In this document: piece by piece, positions 12,780-24,909 of the stretch
Layout of the letters: each line of letters begins with the position of its first letter
Numbering within the stretch: the stretch's first letter is position 1
Source: Takifugu bimaculatus
Lineage: Eukaryota; Chordata; Actinopteri; Tetraodontiformes; Tetraodontidae
NCBI GenBank assembly: GCA_004026145.2
Contig: CP034996.1
Span: forward strand, 7,229,391 to 7,293,390
DNA: 64,000 bases
Reading direction: 5' to 3'
Notes under the pieces: generated by a model
What the model saw: only the letters and a program-made list of their open reading frames with translations
What the model was told of the DNA's origin: nothing
The model's database searches: none
Translations under genes and position numbers: made by a program

Positions 12780-13475
12780 TTTCTCAGGTGTATTCGGTGG
12801 GGTTGGTGACAGCCTATGAGGTGGGGTGTCTGGGATGATGAGAGGACCATCACACTTTTGCGATAACTAACCCAGGCATTGCCTCATCCAATCCCAACAC
12901 AGACCTGGTCTCATCGTCCAGCCAGCCTAAGTAGATGTATCTTGGCATCTCTTCCGTAATCACGTTGGGTGCCTGGTTCTGAGAAAACATTGGGCATTGG
13001 GCATTTGCACGAAATGCTGAAGAGATCTACTGATACCCGATGGAGACACTGATAAAAGGCTGAGTCTCACACTGACAGAGTTCCTGTGTGCCAAAACTCT
13101 CAGAGCCAGAGAAACTCAGAATATAAGCATCATGTGTTTGTAGACTATGCCCTGATAGGTGAACCTGAGTAATTTCCTGTGTCCAGGATAACTATGAAGG
13201 TGGAAATGTGCATCCTTGAGGTTGATTGAAGAAAACTGATCACCTAGATCTGTAGCTGAGTGTGAGTATGAGCATCCTAAATGTATATTTCCTGCGACAG
13301 TCTTTAAGACTATGGACCGAACCCCACTCCCCCTTGGTACTGTGAAGTACCATCAGTAGAAACCCTCTTGCCTCTTCTTTTCTTAGAGCATCACCAATCC
13401 CTTGCTCAGCAGGGAGGATATTTCTTCCTCTAAAACCTGCAAAAACTGGGGTCTGTAATTTTAGAGAACTGTAGT
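12780..13475 (-). mobile_element. DIRS-like retrotransposon RT remnant
   Basis: Broken minus-strand frames resemble the RT of DIRS (tyrosine-recombinase) retroelements: a segment like LLSKGL near 13,400, then TFRMLIL near 13,280, SSINLKDAHFHLHSYPGHRK near 13,220 and LRFTYQGIVYKH near 13,150. Many stops and frameshifts are present and no single open frame remains. No recombinase domain or inverted terminal repeats were found nearby. I am confident it is RT-derived and less sure of DIRS against another class. Confidence 0.45.
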
Positions 13476-14289
13476 AGCCAGGTGTGGGTGGTCGTAGTAT
13501 GCCACATCTCTGCTCAGCTGGCGATCAAATGGAGCCGGAGAAGAGGTAGCCGTAACAGCAGCAGTATGAACTCCTATGAAAGGCACTTTTATTCAGGTTT
13601 ATATTGTGTCATCTTTTTAACTGGGCCCTTGGTAGTGAGCCTGGCTGTAACAGATGGAATTTTATTGCTTCCACATGTGGGGTAACATGCAATGTGCACT
13701 GTGATGAATAAGACATACTGGTAATACAATTGCAGATTGATTTTCTCCAGCATTGTATTCTGAGCTAGACAACAGATGTGTGCAACCTCTACAAACCCTG
13801 CACTTGCATATATAATTGGTGTGCCATATTAACCCACTGAAAGGACAGATCCAGTGTTAAGCAGGAGTACATTTTCCCATCAGTTATTTGACTTTCTCCA
13901 TTGCATGTAAACTGGGACAATGACCAAATACGGATGAGATGACACATTCCAACCATAGCTCATTTAAGTTTTGCATGTAAATGTACTCCTTCCCACATAC
14001 TTCAATGTGTGTTGGCATGTGTGTCTTATGCTAGGTTAGTTATTTAGTTTGGTTATGCTAGTTCTTAGTTTTAGGTAACAATTGGATTGAACTAAAGGTT
14101 TGAGATTAACGTTCTATCCTTCATATGACCTGTACATACTGCAAAATTGGTAACTAAGCAGATTTATTTCACAGAAGCTTTTAAGCTCAAGATGTAACCA
14201 TGTTAGGAAGTTCACACCTCAGTGATTCCACAGTACAGACACCAGTAACAGTGAATGACAAGAATCTGATGCCCATTTAAGTAAATGGG
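13476..14289. other. No recognised feature
   Basis: Anonymous sequence between two retroelement remnants. Only one short plus-strand frame (67 codons from 13,482) is present and it has no motif. Confidence 0.5.
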
Positions 14290-15520
14290 CCAGCTCTCCC
14301 TGAAATGAAAACCACCTTATTGCGGTGGAGGGGTTTGTGTGCCTGAATGGGACTGAGAGCTGGGTTATCTGGGGCTGTTATGTTCCTGGTTGGCCTCCCA
14401 TGGCAAACAGGTCCAAAGTGACCGGCCAGACTAAGTGTGGTTCACCAACCAAAATAAAGATCAATCAAAGTTTTTAACATCGCCCGGATTGGCGTGGCCG
14501 GGGTCCCACTCTGGAGCCAGGCCTTGGATTGGGGCTTGCAGGCGTACCCCTGGTGATGAGGACTGCTCCCACGGGACTCGGCTGGGCGCAGCCCGAGATG
14601 GTGACGTGGGCCTAACTTCCCGTAGGCTCACCACCCGCAGGAAGATCCATGAGGGGCAGAAGCCAAGTAGTTTGGGTGGCAGTCGTGGCAAGGGGGCCCA
14701 ACGACCCAATTTTCAGATTAAACCTCTTGCTATAAGGACATGGAATGTCACCTCGCTGGGGGAGAAAGAGCCTGAGCTTGAGAGGTACTGGCTAGCGATA
14801 GTCAGGCTCACCACCACACACAGCATGGGCTCTGGAACACAGCTCCTTGAGAGGGCTCTCCGCTACCCTGGAGTTGCCCAGCAGGAGCAGCGGTGGGCTG
14901 GTGTCACCTCACAGCCCCCCAGTTTAGCCACAAAGTGTTGGAGTTCACTCCTGTGAACGAGAAGGTTGTTTCCCTGCACCTTCGGGTTGGGGACACGTCT
15001 CTTGCTGCTGTTTGAGTCTACGGACCGACCAACAGCACAGAGTACTTAACCTTCATGGAGTCCCTGGGGTGGGGTGGGGTGCTTGATAGTGCTCCAACTG
15101 GGGACCCCATAGTTCTACTGGGGGACTTCAACACTTATGTGTGCAATGACATTGATACCTGGAGGGGTGTGATTGCAAGGAACAGATTTCCTGAGAGAGG
15201 GTGAGAAGCTCAGTCTGAACTTGGAGGAACTTGGAGTAGAGCCGCTGAGTAGAGTCAGCTGTGGTGGCTCTGGCATCTGTTTTAGATGTCCCCTGGACGC
15301 CTCCCTAGGGATGTGTTCCAGGCTTGTCCCACTGGGAGAGGCCCCGTGGGAGATCCAGGACACGCTGGAGAGACTGCATCTCTCAGCTTGGCCTGGGAGT
15401 GCCTTGTAATACTCCCAAAAAACTGGAGGAAGGGTATTGAGAGAGAGAAGTCTGGGTACCTGTGCTTAGGCTGCTGGCCCTGCGACCTGGTTGTGGATAA
15501 ACCAGAAGAAGACGAGACTA
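14290..15520 (+). mobile_element. Non-LTR retrotransposon (RTE/Rex3-like or related), internally deleted
   Basis: A GC-richer block. The 5' part (14,435-14,956) has an endonuclease-like frame with IRTWNVTSLGEKEPELERYW. Near 15,110 comes GDPIVLLGDFN-like coding, the endonuclease GDFN motif. The 3' part (15,286-15,500) encodes the ORF end (LPRDVFQACPTGRGPVGDPG, then AWECLVILPKNW). The whole RT between about 15,230 and 15,280 is missing. The clade call is tentative. Stops and frameshifts show it is dead. Confidence 0.6.
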
Positions 15521-16304
15521 TACAAGTTCTTAATTTTACAGGGCAGTATAGTTAAATGATGCAGCCTGCAGTCTTTAATTTAATTTCAATTACAGTTCCA
15601 GCTCCAGCTTTTTTATGTGGGATTTGAATGTTCTCCATTTCACCAGTCACTCCAGTTTACTCTAAGGGGCTCACCCTATTTGTGAGTATGTAAGTGAATG
15701 GTGTGTGATGGGCTTGATTAGTTGCTAATAATAAACACAGACATAGAGTCTGAGCCTGATTTTTCAGTTGTTTTAGTCCTCATCACAAAGTACTTACTCT
15801 TTTGTACTTAAGATCAAAACATGTGCTGTCTACGCCACAAACTCTGTGACTTCAGGGTTTGTTATGACGGCGTACACATGATGGAGCATCTCTCAGTCCC
15901 TCTGACTTTGTTTCATATTTTGGCTTCTCACCCTGTTGTCTTGTATTTTTTGTGCTGGATGTGTGGGTGGAAACAACAAACAATTTGATGCATGTGCTCC
16001 TGTGTATGCAAGTAAATTAAGGTTTTTATAATGTTTTAATCATGACTCAGTATTCCTAGCAAAGATTCAGATTCAGCACTGCGCCTACAACACCAGATAA
16101 GTAATTTCCAAGTAGGTATTGCAATTGCTTTGTAGTGGGCCTTCAGTCAGCATTTGCTGTTACCTGATTATGGTATATTTTTATTTTCCTGCCAGTGTTT
16201 TGAGGAAAGTGTTAGTGAAATAATTCCTCACATGTATTGTGATTAGTAAAATGAGGCACAGTGATTTGAAGTATAGTGAAACACTGAAATAATACAATAA
16301 CTTA
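15521..16304. other. No recognised feature
   Basis: AT-rich sequence with no coding or repeat signal that I can support. Confidence 0.5.
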
Positions 16305-16555
16305 TTAGTAAGGAGGGTTCTCGGTTTGAGCCCCAGTGCAGACAAAACATGGAAGGTGTTTTTTTGCACTGCCAAGGTACCCTTGAGCAAGGTACCGAAC
16401 TCTCAAATAGGGCTTTCTGATCAACTGGCGAATCATCCAGGGGTGGACCTGCCTTTGCCCATATGTGCAAAAGCAGATCCAGGGGTGGACCTGTGCACCC
16501 TCCCTGTGACCAGGAATAGGGATAAAGTGGTCAAGAAGACAAGACAAGATGAGAG
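16305..16555 (+). mobile_element. tRNA-derived SINE
   Basis: The B-box-like segment ggtttgagcccc at 16,323 is followed by gcactgccaaggtacccttg and a 3' region ending in gggataaagtgg, with a gacaagacaagatgagag tail. It matches the body of the SINE at 6.3 kb in the opposite orientation. A 20-base segment, ccaggggtggacctg, is present twice inside (16,437 and 16,480), an internal duplication. The A-box part of the head is not clear. Confidence 0.6.
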
Positions 16556-17754
16556 AACTATCAGTAATATGATGTTTAAAAAGACTGTTTCACACTATCC
16601 AGTGAAACTCTGTCATTCATTGAAGAATTGGCATGCTTAGAGCTGACACTTCATAAATAAGCTCTTTCCTGGCTCCAAAAATCAGAGGTTCACAAGCTGT
16701 TCCCATGCTGCCATTGTTGTCAGTCGTGTTTATGTTGCAAAATATTGATTTTCAATAGTGTAACTTGGCAGCGCTGCACTTTCCTCTTCAGTAGGCAGCT
16801 TCCACTCTGATGGCTGCCTCTCCAATTTAAAGGTCTTCCTGGGGGCATTCCCTGAATTGACTCAGTCAAAGCAGCCACACTTTTGACATAACAAAAACAT
16901 GTTTGATGGGTTACTCTGGGGGTTGTGAATGTTTTTCACAGTGTGTCAACAGTAGATGAACAGTTTTATCGATCAGCCCCATCAAGTGTGGCATTTTTCA
17001 CCACTATGGACAGACTGTTTTTTCAGGGTTGATAGAATTATTACTAGTCAAGGAGGACGACAGATGATATTTTTGCATTTATTATTGGATCAGTGCACAT
17101 CTCTGCAATAAAACTGAGCTGAATTGAAGTTCATCAGATTTTTACTCCCTTTCATTCACACTCATACTGTCATGGACTACTTTCATATTTTTTTAATCAG
17201 CAACCTTGCTTCGAGTGATTAAAATTCTTAAAGACTTTATCTACTCTCTCTAAGGTATTTTCTATATCCACTGAGAATAAAGCAGTATCTGCCTCTCTTC
17301 CCTGTTGAAAACATTACCAGTCTTAGGGTTAGGGTTAGGGTTATGGAACATTATGGAATCTTCACCTATTTTGTGGAAAACAACTTTCCAAAGCAGCTTC
17401 ACATCTGTAGTCAAGTGCTATCAGAAGGAGGGATCAGCTTTAGGGTTCAACAAAATTACAGTTCCTCTTTGAATACTGGTCTCCATATTCAGATTGTAAT
17501 CATACATAAAAGAGGATAAAATAAATTATATTTGCGATCTGATTTTCTAGATTTATTTTTCTAACCCAAGTATTTTGTACTTGCTGAGCTCTGAAGGCTT
17601 CAGTGTTTAATAATTTCATGAATGTTTGTTTACATACTATCATCAATATTAATGCCTTAAACCGGTGATCCTAAAACGTTTGCCTCAGAAAAAATGGTTA
17701 GTTTTCATTGTACTTTTTTTCTATGTGAAGCATTTGATGGCGTAATTTATAGTA
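16556..17754. other. No recognised gene
   Basis: AT-rich anonymous DNA. The only point of note is the short telomere-like run listed separately. Confidence 0.5.
17323..17343. repeat. Short interstitial telomere-like repeat
   Basis: Three consecutive TTAGGG units followed by TTA. Short runs like this arise by chance or at old repair sites, so no function is implied. Confidence 0.6.
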
Positions 17755-18624
17755 CCGTATTTTCACGACTATAAGGCGCACCTAAAACACTGAGATTTTC
17801 TCAAAAATCGATGGTGCGCCTTATAATATGGTGCGCCTTGTGTGTGGACTGAAGTTCCAAAATCTGCTGTGCGCCTTTGGTGGGTGCACTACGGTAAACG
17901 CTCCGCCAATCGATTAGCAGCACACCTACGCGTAAGGATCCCCTAAAATGGCGCCGGTCAAGCGAGACGCGTATGAAGCTTACTTTAAACTGCAGGCCAT
18001 CGAATATGCAGCTGAAAATGGCAATCAAGCAATCTTAGTGTTTTCGCTTTATGAGGCGGCGGCATCTCTTCATACGTGCAAGGACAACTGTTGCACAGCG
18101 GCTGCCCGCGGATTACCAGGAGAGGGTGGCCATCTTCCGCATCTACTGCCGCGACAAGATAACCGCGCCCAGCCACATCTATGAGGCAGTGGCAGGCAAG
18201 TTATGCCACCATATGCGGGTGGATTGTAGACGCATGTGCTATGATACCGCCTTCATGTATTGTAAGAGCTTTCACAAAAGTCGGCATCAACGCTGAAGCG
18301 GAACCGGTCGGTGAGTCTGATTCAGATGATGAAGAAGAGGAATTCGGGATGTTGGACATTGAATGATGACAGCTGATGTTGACAGCTCTTTATTTCAGAT
18401 ACAGAAGATGAAAACTTTGATGGTTTTGTGATGGAAGAATTAACATTTTGTTCAATAAATGTGTCAAAACTCACTGTTTTACTTCCGCTGTCATTTTTAC
18501 TGTATGTTTTAGCATGTGCCTAAAAATACGATGCACCTCATGTATGTTTTAAATACAGAAATAGCACCCATAACTGAGACTGCTGCCTTTTAATACAGTG
18601 CGCCGTATGGTCAGGAAAATACGG
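17755..18624 (+). mobile_element. pogo/Tigger-like DNA transposon, internally deleted
   Basis: The 870-bp element is flanked by TA on both sides. Its ends are ccgtattttcacgactataa and its inverted counterpart ending in ggaaaatacgg. Plus-strand coding remnants start at 17,948 (MAPVKRDAYEAYFKLQAIEY, the N-terminal helix-turn-helix region of pogo-type transposases), continue with TTVAQRLPADYQERVAIFR and end with an acidic tail near 18,340. The central DDE catalytic region is missing and the reading frame shifts, so it is non-autonomous. A sister copy lies at 26.6 kb in the opposite orientation. Confidence 0.85.
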
Positions 18625-19455
18625 TATTGAGCAGAGTGTTCTAATAAACAAGCCTACTTTTGTAACAGACTATTTATCCCGTCATAGAGACCTTGCATAC
18701 AGCCAGACATTTCCTTCTTATTTATATAAAACAAAATATTTACCTTTATCTATTAATTAATTCCTGATGCATTTTATTCCTCTTTCCTCATTATTGTCAT
18801 TTCAAAAAACTGAAACGATTGTTCACTTAAATGTCAAGATTGAGAGACCAAAATGTAATCAGAGGATGAGAGTTGATATCTGTTAAGAACATCTTCTCAA
18901 ATCCGTTGTAATCCATTGTGATGTTATCAGTTCAAACTTTTGATGGTGATTTTGGATAGGGGAAAAAAAACTGTGTAGCAATTTCAGGGAGCCTCTCTCA
19001 CCCAAACAGAACTTCAGCAGCGTCAATCCTCATATATCTTACTACCTCTAAAATCACAAATTTTTCTCACCTCAATCTGGCTGAAAGAGGATCCAGGAGT
19101 CAGTAGGTGTTGATCTGTGCTGTCGTAATGTGAGGGCTCATTGGTGGTTCATGGATCACTCTTTATAAAATGAGACAGCAGGATGGAGATGGGTTTACCA
19201 GACAGGATTTAAACTGTTAAATACAAGCAACCATAAATGCAGACCCAATAACTCAACTTTGCAAGTGCACTAACACTAATATGTAACTATAAAAGAATAT
19301 AAATAATAATTCTGCAAACATTGAAAATAAATCTGAACTTTATATTCCTCCCTCAGCCACAAAAAGAAACCCTCTCATTTCATAAAAATAAACAAGAAAA
19401 ATCAGCCAATAATAAGAACAAGAACAAAAAAACACTTTACTTCAGCACATAGGAA
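18625..19455. other. No recognised feature
   Basis: AT-rich anonymous sequence between the pogo-like element and the L2 copy. Confidence 0.5.
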
Positions 19456-20950
19456 GACTGAGTTTCTCTGAGTGTCATGAGCATAGCTATGAAAATTTTG
19501 TTGAAAAATGTTTCCTAAGGAAGGCATGTACAATGTGAAAAGGATTTGTCCAAGTACAAAACCTTGTGGAACTCCATGGCTAACCTTAATTGTATGAAGA
19601 GGGAACGCTATGGACATGAGCAAACGGGTATCTATCTGATAAATATGATCTAAACCAGTCTAGTGCTGTCTCTTTAATGCCAATCACATGTTCCAGTCTC
19701 TGTAACAGGATGCTGTGATCAACTGTATCAAAAGCAGCAATGAGGTCCAACAGAACTAGCATAGAAACCAGTCCATGATCTGAAGCTATAAGAAGATCAT
19801 GAGTAACTTTAATAAGTGCTGTTTCTATACTGTGGTAAGCTCTAAAGCCTGACTAAAACATCTCAAACAGGCTGTTTCTCTGCAGGTGCTGCAGTAACTG
19901 AGTCACCACCACCTTCTCAGGAATTTTAGAGATAAAAGGAAGGTTGGATATCGGCCTATAATTTGCCATAACATCAGGATCCAGTGATGTTTTTTTAAGC
20001 AACGGTTTAATAGCTGCAACCTTGTAGCACCTTGTTCTTTACCTGTTTTTTTACTTGTTGGTAAAGAACCATTGATCTGGTCCAGGATAGAACTGCCTAC
20101 CATTTGTAAAACATTCTTCATTAAGTGTTTTGGGATGGGCTCTAAAAGAAATGTGTTGGACTTAGATCTTTGAATTAATGAAGACATCTCGGAAAAAATA
20201 TATAGGAATAAGGAGTTTAAGGGCTCGTTGGAGACCCTGTATGTTTCCACAGACGGCACATCTGGTGATGGTCTAGCACAGGCATGGGCAAACTAAGGCC
20301 CGGGGGCCACACGCGGCCCGTTAAACGTTTTAATCCGGCCCGCCAAACTTGAAAAATTAAATGAATAAACCTTGTTAATGTTAAATTTTCACTGCAATTC
20401 TGGTGTTTTCCCACTAGAAAAAAGACAGTCAGGAGGAGAGTGATGGTGATATCCTGAAGGATAACAGAACTTTCAGTGCTTTAAAATAGAAATGGTTATT
20501 AATTTTTTTTTAAAAGGCACATTTTATTCATTTGATTTTAAGTGTTTTAAGACTCATTCCAAAGTCAGATATTTTGTCTCTTCATTTTCATTTGAAATTA
20601 AAGCACATGTTTTCTCCATATCCCAAGATGTGTATTTTTTCTCCAATGAGGTGAGGTTACCAAAGCACTCCATCCATCCATCTGCTTCTGGTCCGGCCCC
20701 TTTGTCAAATGTTAGAACCCATTGTGGCCCACGAATCAAAATGTTTGCCCACCCCTGGTCTAGCAGCTCTTGGGATGACCTTATTAGCTTTTACTCTAAT
20801 AGTTAGAACTTTATTAGTGAAGAAGTGAAGTCAAGAAGTTTTCACCATTAAAGGAAGAAGGGATGCATGGATCTAAAACACTGTGGCTCTTGGTTAATTT
20901 GGCCGAGTGCTGAAAAGAAATCTGAGGTTATTTTGGTTTTCTTTAATTAA
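19456..20950 (-). mobile_element. L2/CR1-type LINE, RT part, split by a hAT element
   Basis: A minus-strand copy of the same L2 family as at 9-11 kb, more diverged. Coding remnants include KVSHGVPQGFVLGQILFTLY at about 19,570 and SSILDQINGSLPTSKKTG at about 20,080. An in-frame stop replaces part of the FQSGF motif near 19,855. The element is interrupted at 20,279-20,757 by a hAT transposon, and the LINE resumes at 20,766 with the linker region. It breaks off near 20,950 at an LTR-like fragment. Confidence 0.8.
20279..20757. mobile_element. hAT non-autonomous transposon with perfect 8-bp target duplication
   Basis: The terminal inverted repeats are caggcatgggcaaac and gtttgcccacccctg (one mismatch plus an end variant). 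The flanking octamer GTCTAGCA is present at 20,271-20,278 and again at 20,758-20,765, the 8-bp duplication typical of hAT insertion. The interior (479 bp in all) has a 61-codon minus-strand frame, possibly a transposase remnant. The target is the L2 copy, so the hAT element is the younger of the two. Confidence 0.9.
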
Positions 20951-20951
20951 A

Positions 20952-21210
20952 GTGTTATACACGGTTGTTCCAGGACCAGAAAGCAGCCAGCACGCAGTGC
21001 AGGATGGTTGAAGGTTACAGGGAACAGTTTGATCCACGAGAGGTGGAAAAATCTCGATAGAATCCAAAAACAGGCCACAAGGGAAAAACGCACCACAATA
21101 GTCAAATCACAAGAAGTCAAGGTTTCGCGAAAGGGGACAGGGGTTTGTTGGTTCATCTATATGTTCATGATATGGAGTGAATTGACAATAAAAAGTATCT
21201 TATCTTAACT
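20952..21210 (-). mobile_element. LTR-like fragment, related to the Ty3 LTR at 59.2 kb, plus LINE-type tail
   Basis: The start (gtgttatacacggttgttccaggaccagaaagcag) resembles the beginning of the LTR at 59,157 (tgttacgagcggttg...gacccgaaagcag). The end (gacaataaaaagtatcttatctta) looks like a LINE tail with TCTTA units. I infer an LTR fragment joined to another repeat. Its boundaries are uncertain. Confidence 0.35.
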
Positions 21211-21224
21211 CATCTACAAGAATA

Positions 21225-21870
21225 CAATTTCCTTTCGGGGCACCACCATGACAGCCAGCAATGAAGCAATGGCATGCAACTAAATATTTCATCACTGGCC
21301 AGATGAGGGGGGCCCAGAGAATGCTACGGAGGCCACCATCGCTTTTCCATACTTGCACACCAACTTTATATTAATTTTGGCAACCTTCAACTGACGTAGT
21401 CTGATGTCATTTGTTCCGATGTGAACAATAACTTTACCAAATTTACGATTGTTTTACGCCAGCAGCTTTAGATTTGTTTCTGTGTTCACATAGCGCAAAA
21501 CAGAGTGGGCAATTAGCATAGTCTGTTTAGCCACGGGAAGTGGTTGATGGTGCACTGTGGGCCTTTGGTGTGGGCTACATTTCCTGTGAATGTCACCCAG
21601 CCGCCCTGGCTATCACCCAACCCCCTGGCTAGCCGTTGGCTCAGATGCTTCCAGGAGACACCTAGCTGCAGCTATACTAGGCTGTGGAACCTTAAAGCTG
21701 CTGAACCCTGTCTCAAGCTCACTGAGTCTTGCCTCCAGTGGCATAAATAAACTGCACTTTCCATACCTATTACCATCACTAAAGAAGGCAGAAGAGTAGC
21801 TATATTTTCTGTGTGGGTGAAATTAACCTCTCAGCTCTACTTGGCACGTTAAGAAGGGAAAAGTCAGGTA
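21225..21870 (-). mobile_element. L2-type LINE ORF1 (esterase-like) remnant
   Basis: On the minus strand around 21,430-21,370 a frame reads TNDIRLRQLKVAKINI, like the GxND block of the SGNH/GDSL esterase domain carried in ORF1 of many CR1/L2 elements. Upstream frames are broken. It lies 5' of the RT part of the same-orientation LINE at 19.5-20.95 kb and is probably the same insertion, separated by the LTR-like piece. Confidence 0.5.
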
Positions 21871-21916
21871 AACGGTTGATCTTAATTTGCCCTATCTTTT
21901 TCTGCTTCTTTTCTAG

Positions 21917-22126
21917 AAGAACATGGGATTAAACCCCCAACAGTGCAGAAAGAATCAGACAGGCCCTCTGCACAAGAAAAAAACACCCAAGGTTTCCAAT
22001 GGTCTTAGCTTGGAGTATTGCAAGAACAATCACCATCAACTGCATTCAGACCAGGAGAACAACCCCCAGCTAGTCCACAGACATGGCAAGAGGAAGAAGA
22101 AACACCACAAGAAGAAACATGCCTGG
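21917..22126 (+). other. Exon-like segment, unconfirmed
   Basis: A strong polypyrimidine tract and acceptor (cttcttttctag) ends at 21,916. A good donor (TGG|GTAAGT) begins at 22,127. The 210-base segment is fully open in one frame (MGLNPQQCRKNQ..., ending in a lysine/histidine-rich run). A second frame gives a more protein-like sequence (PGEQPPASPQTWQEEEETPQ) but contains one TAG. No neighbouring exon could be matched. It may be a real internal exon, a decayed one, or chance. Confidence 0.3.
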
Positions 22127-24230
22127 GTAAGTTAAAGTAGACCTTACCTGCCTGCAATTTTCTGCTTTCCTATGGATATATGACATATACCATGAGGAAA
22201 GGCAAATGAAGCAAAATAGCATATGTTTGTGTGATAACTTCTACAGTTCAACAAATGAAAGTGTTTTAACTCTACTTTGCTTCTGGACGGCTCCGCAGAA
22301 ACATCAAATCTAGTTATCTCAGTTCAACTGGCACCATATGTGGGATGGCTTGTATGGTGCAAGAGTGCACATCTGGATTTTTCTTCTTATGCTTCAAAAA
22401 ACATTGATTTCTCTGTGAATTTATGCAACCTGAAATTGTATTTGTTGAGACACTCAAACATTTGATAGCAATTATCATTGTTTTAGTGTTCCCCTGAAGC
22501 ATTTCAGAGGAAATGCTTTATCCACACTTATGTGCCACGCTTTCTCAGGTTTTTATATTTCTCAGTCCATTAACCTGTCGTCCTGCAAACAAGCCAAACA
22601 CACAAATCCCTTGAGAGCACAGAGAAATTCCAGCAGAAGCAGATGCAAACTTACACATGCACACTGTGCACACATCAACCACACTACTATTTACACACAG
22701 CCTGATCATGAGATTTGGCTGCATCCAGAGGTGGTTTCTCTAAGACAGGTTCCCTCCTAAAGTATCAAAACCTACCTATCATATGAAGACCTTTGTTCAG
22801 AGTCAGAGTTGATTTATTTTGTTAACTTCTCATACATTCCAGTATTGTCAATGCAGCCACCTGTAGGAGCCAAGTGTCCCTTTGCTTCAATGGGACTGCG
22901 GGGAACAGATTTTTTCATTGCCTTGAGACTCGATAGTCTTTGGCTGAATGCTATGGTTCTGACCCACCCTTTCATGCCCAGCATCTCTGGGGTGAATGGA
23001 GCAGAGACTGGCATGGACCCTGGGCTTCAGCGTGATGGTTGAAGGATCAGCCAAAAGACTGAATCTGTTTTTGATGGACAGCTATTTTGAGACAGACACC
23101 TTCACCTGAGCATTGGGAGCTCAGTCCCAGTGCAGATTTCGCTGGTTAAGTCAAAAGAAAAACTAAACACTATTTCATAGTATTTGTTTGCTTGAATATT
23201 TCCATTAGTCATTTCTTACAGTGTGAATAAAATAGACTCATTGTATTTCCTTGTTTCACTTTAACATAATTTCACATAAGGAAACTAAATTCCTGCGTTA
23301 GTTTGACTACATAAAATGCTTGGGGATCCCTTAGCTTGACTAAAATCCTCCCAGACTGGTACGAATAGAGACGGACTAACACACCCAGATAGCTCAGTTA
23401 TGAGTTGTTTTAAGAGGTCATGTGGATGGTGCAATCCATAAATGCTCAGCATTTTGCTTGCATTTCCCTCACCTGGAGGCAGAAGCGAGAAGTAGCCTGG
23501 TGGATGGATGCACAGACCACCATGCTAATTCATGGATGAGTTTACAGCCCATTGCTACTGCCGTTTCATCTGTGGCTGCTACCTCACTGATTAACTTCTG
23601 TACTGATTTTTGTGATACAACACCTGGTGCTGCCCAAGAAAAAGAGTAAAGCAGTGCAGTGCAAGTGCCACCTACTGTAGGGAATGTGACTTGACTCCAC
23701 CCATAATCTGACTACTAGAAGCTACATAGTGGACGGAAAGTCTGGTTGCATAAATTAGTGGTCCAACTTAGATGCATATTTAAGCAGACTTACAATTAAT
23801 GGTTATGTGCACAAATATGAGTAGATCATTGTGTTGGAATCTGCTTGGGTAGACTGATCCAGAAAGTGAAACCCTTCTTAAGATCTAAACAAAACAGAAC
23901 TGGTGAAAACACTAGAAAACAGACATGAAAACCCAATAGAGGCCCAATGACCTGAAGCCAACACAGAAGGATGATTCAGCTTTTTATTTTTTCAGAAAAG
24001 AACGAGAAAGCAGCCAATGATATCAATGGTGAGACATCTACAGTATAATGCTGATGACCAGCCTGCCTGCACATTGATGATGCTGCATAATTTAAACAAG
24101 CATTTTTCCAATGATTAAAAGACAACTCTCACTGTACTCTGTACTCATTCTTTAATCTCTTTGTACTGTACTTTTCCCCCAGCAATAGTTAAACTACCTG
24201 TAAATGTTTCTGCTTTGCACTTTATAATTA
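22127..24230. other. No recognised gene
   Basis: Anonymous sequence. Short frames at 22,530, 22,809 and 23,422 have no motif, no matched splice sites and overlap frames on the other strand. Confidence 0.5.
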
Positions 24231-24760
24231 CCGTATTTTCTGGACTATATGTCGCTCCGGAGTTTAAGTCGCACTAGCCAAAAAATGCATAATAAAGAAG
24301 AAAAATAGATATAAGTCGCACTGGACTATAAGTCGCGTTTTGGGGGAAAATTTATTCGATAAAATCCGAGACCAAGAACACACATTTCATCTTGAAAGGC
24401 AATTAGCATGGATTAGCAATAGGGTTACGGTATGCTAATGTAACCAATTCAGCTACATGACCCACAACGAACTGAGTACGTGTCTGCTTTGTTAACGTAA
24501 CATATTCACAGTTATTCAGATAACTATAGCATAAAGAACATCCGAGTAAGTTTACCAAACAATCAAGTCTAACGCCATAGACGAAGCACCGCTTCTTCTT
24601 CTGCGTCGCTAAAGGAACTTGTACACACGCCTAGAGCGCCCTCTTGTCAGTGTGAAAATAACGAACATGTGAAATTCTGTAATAATGTATTTATTTAAGT
24701 CGCTCCGGAGTACAAGTCGCACCCCCTGACAAACTATGAAAAAAAGTGCGGAAAATACAG
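24231..24760. mobile_element. TA-flanked MITE with pogo/mariner-like ends
   Basis: The 530-bp element is bordered by TA. It begins ccgtattttctggactatat and ends gcggaaaatacag. Its termini share the CCGTATTTTC core with the pogo-like elements at 17.8 and 26.6 kb, but the subterminal sequence differs (repeated aagtcgcac/gtcgctccgg motifs). No coding sequence is visible, so it must have been moved by a transposase supplied elsewhere. Confidence 0.8.
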
Positions 24761-24909
24761 TAGTTATTTGTTTTAGCAAATTTTTGGGTGGAAAAAAGCA
24801 TTGTTTTTAATTTAAAGCAGAATGAAAAAAATATATATACTTCTATATTAGCTTTATTTAGTCTTTAAGTTAAAGTTGGAGATATTGTAACACATATGTG
24901 GATCTACAG

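Noticed and set aside
16305..16400. Possible tRNA gene
   Set aside because: B-box-like sequence is present, but no cloverleaf, and the flanks match a SINE family.
17323..17343. Telomere or chromosome-fusion site
   Set aside because: Only three TTAGGG units and no subtelomeric context. Chance or repair is enough to explain it.
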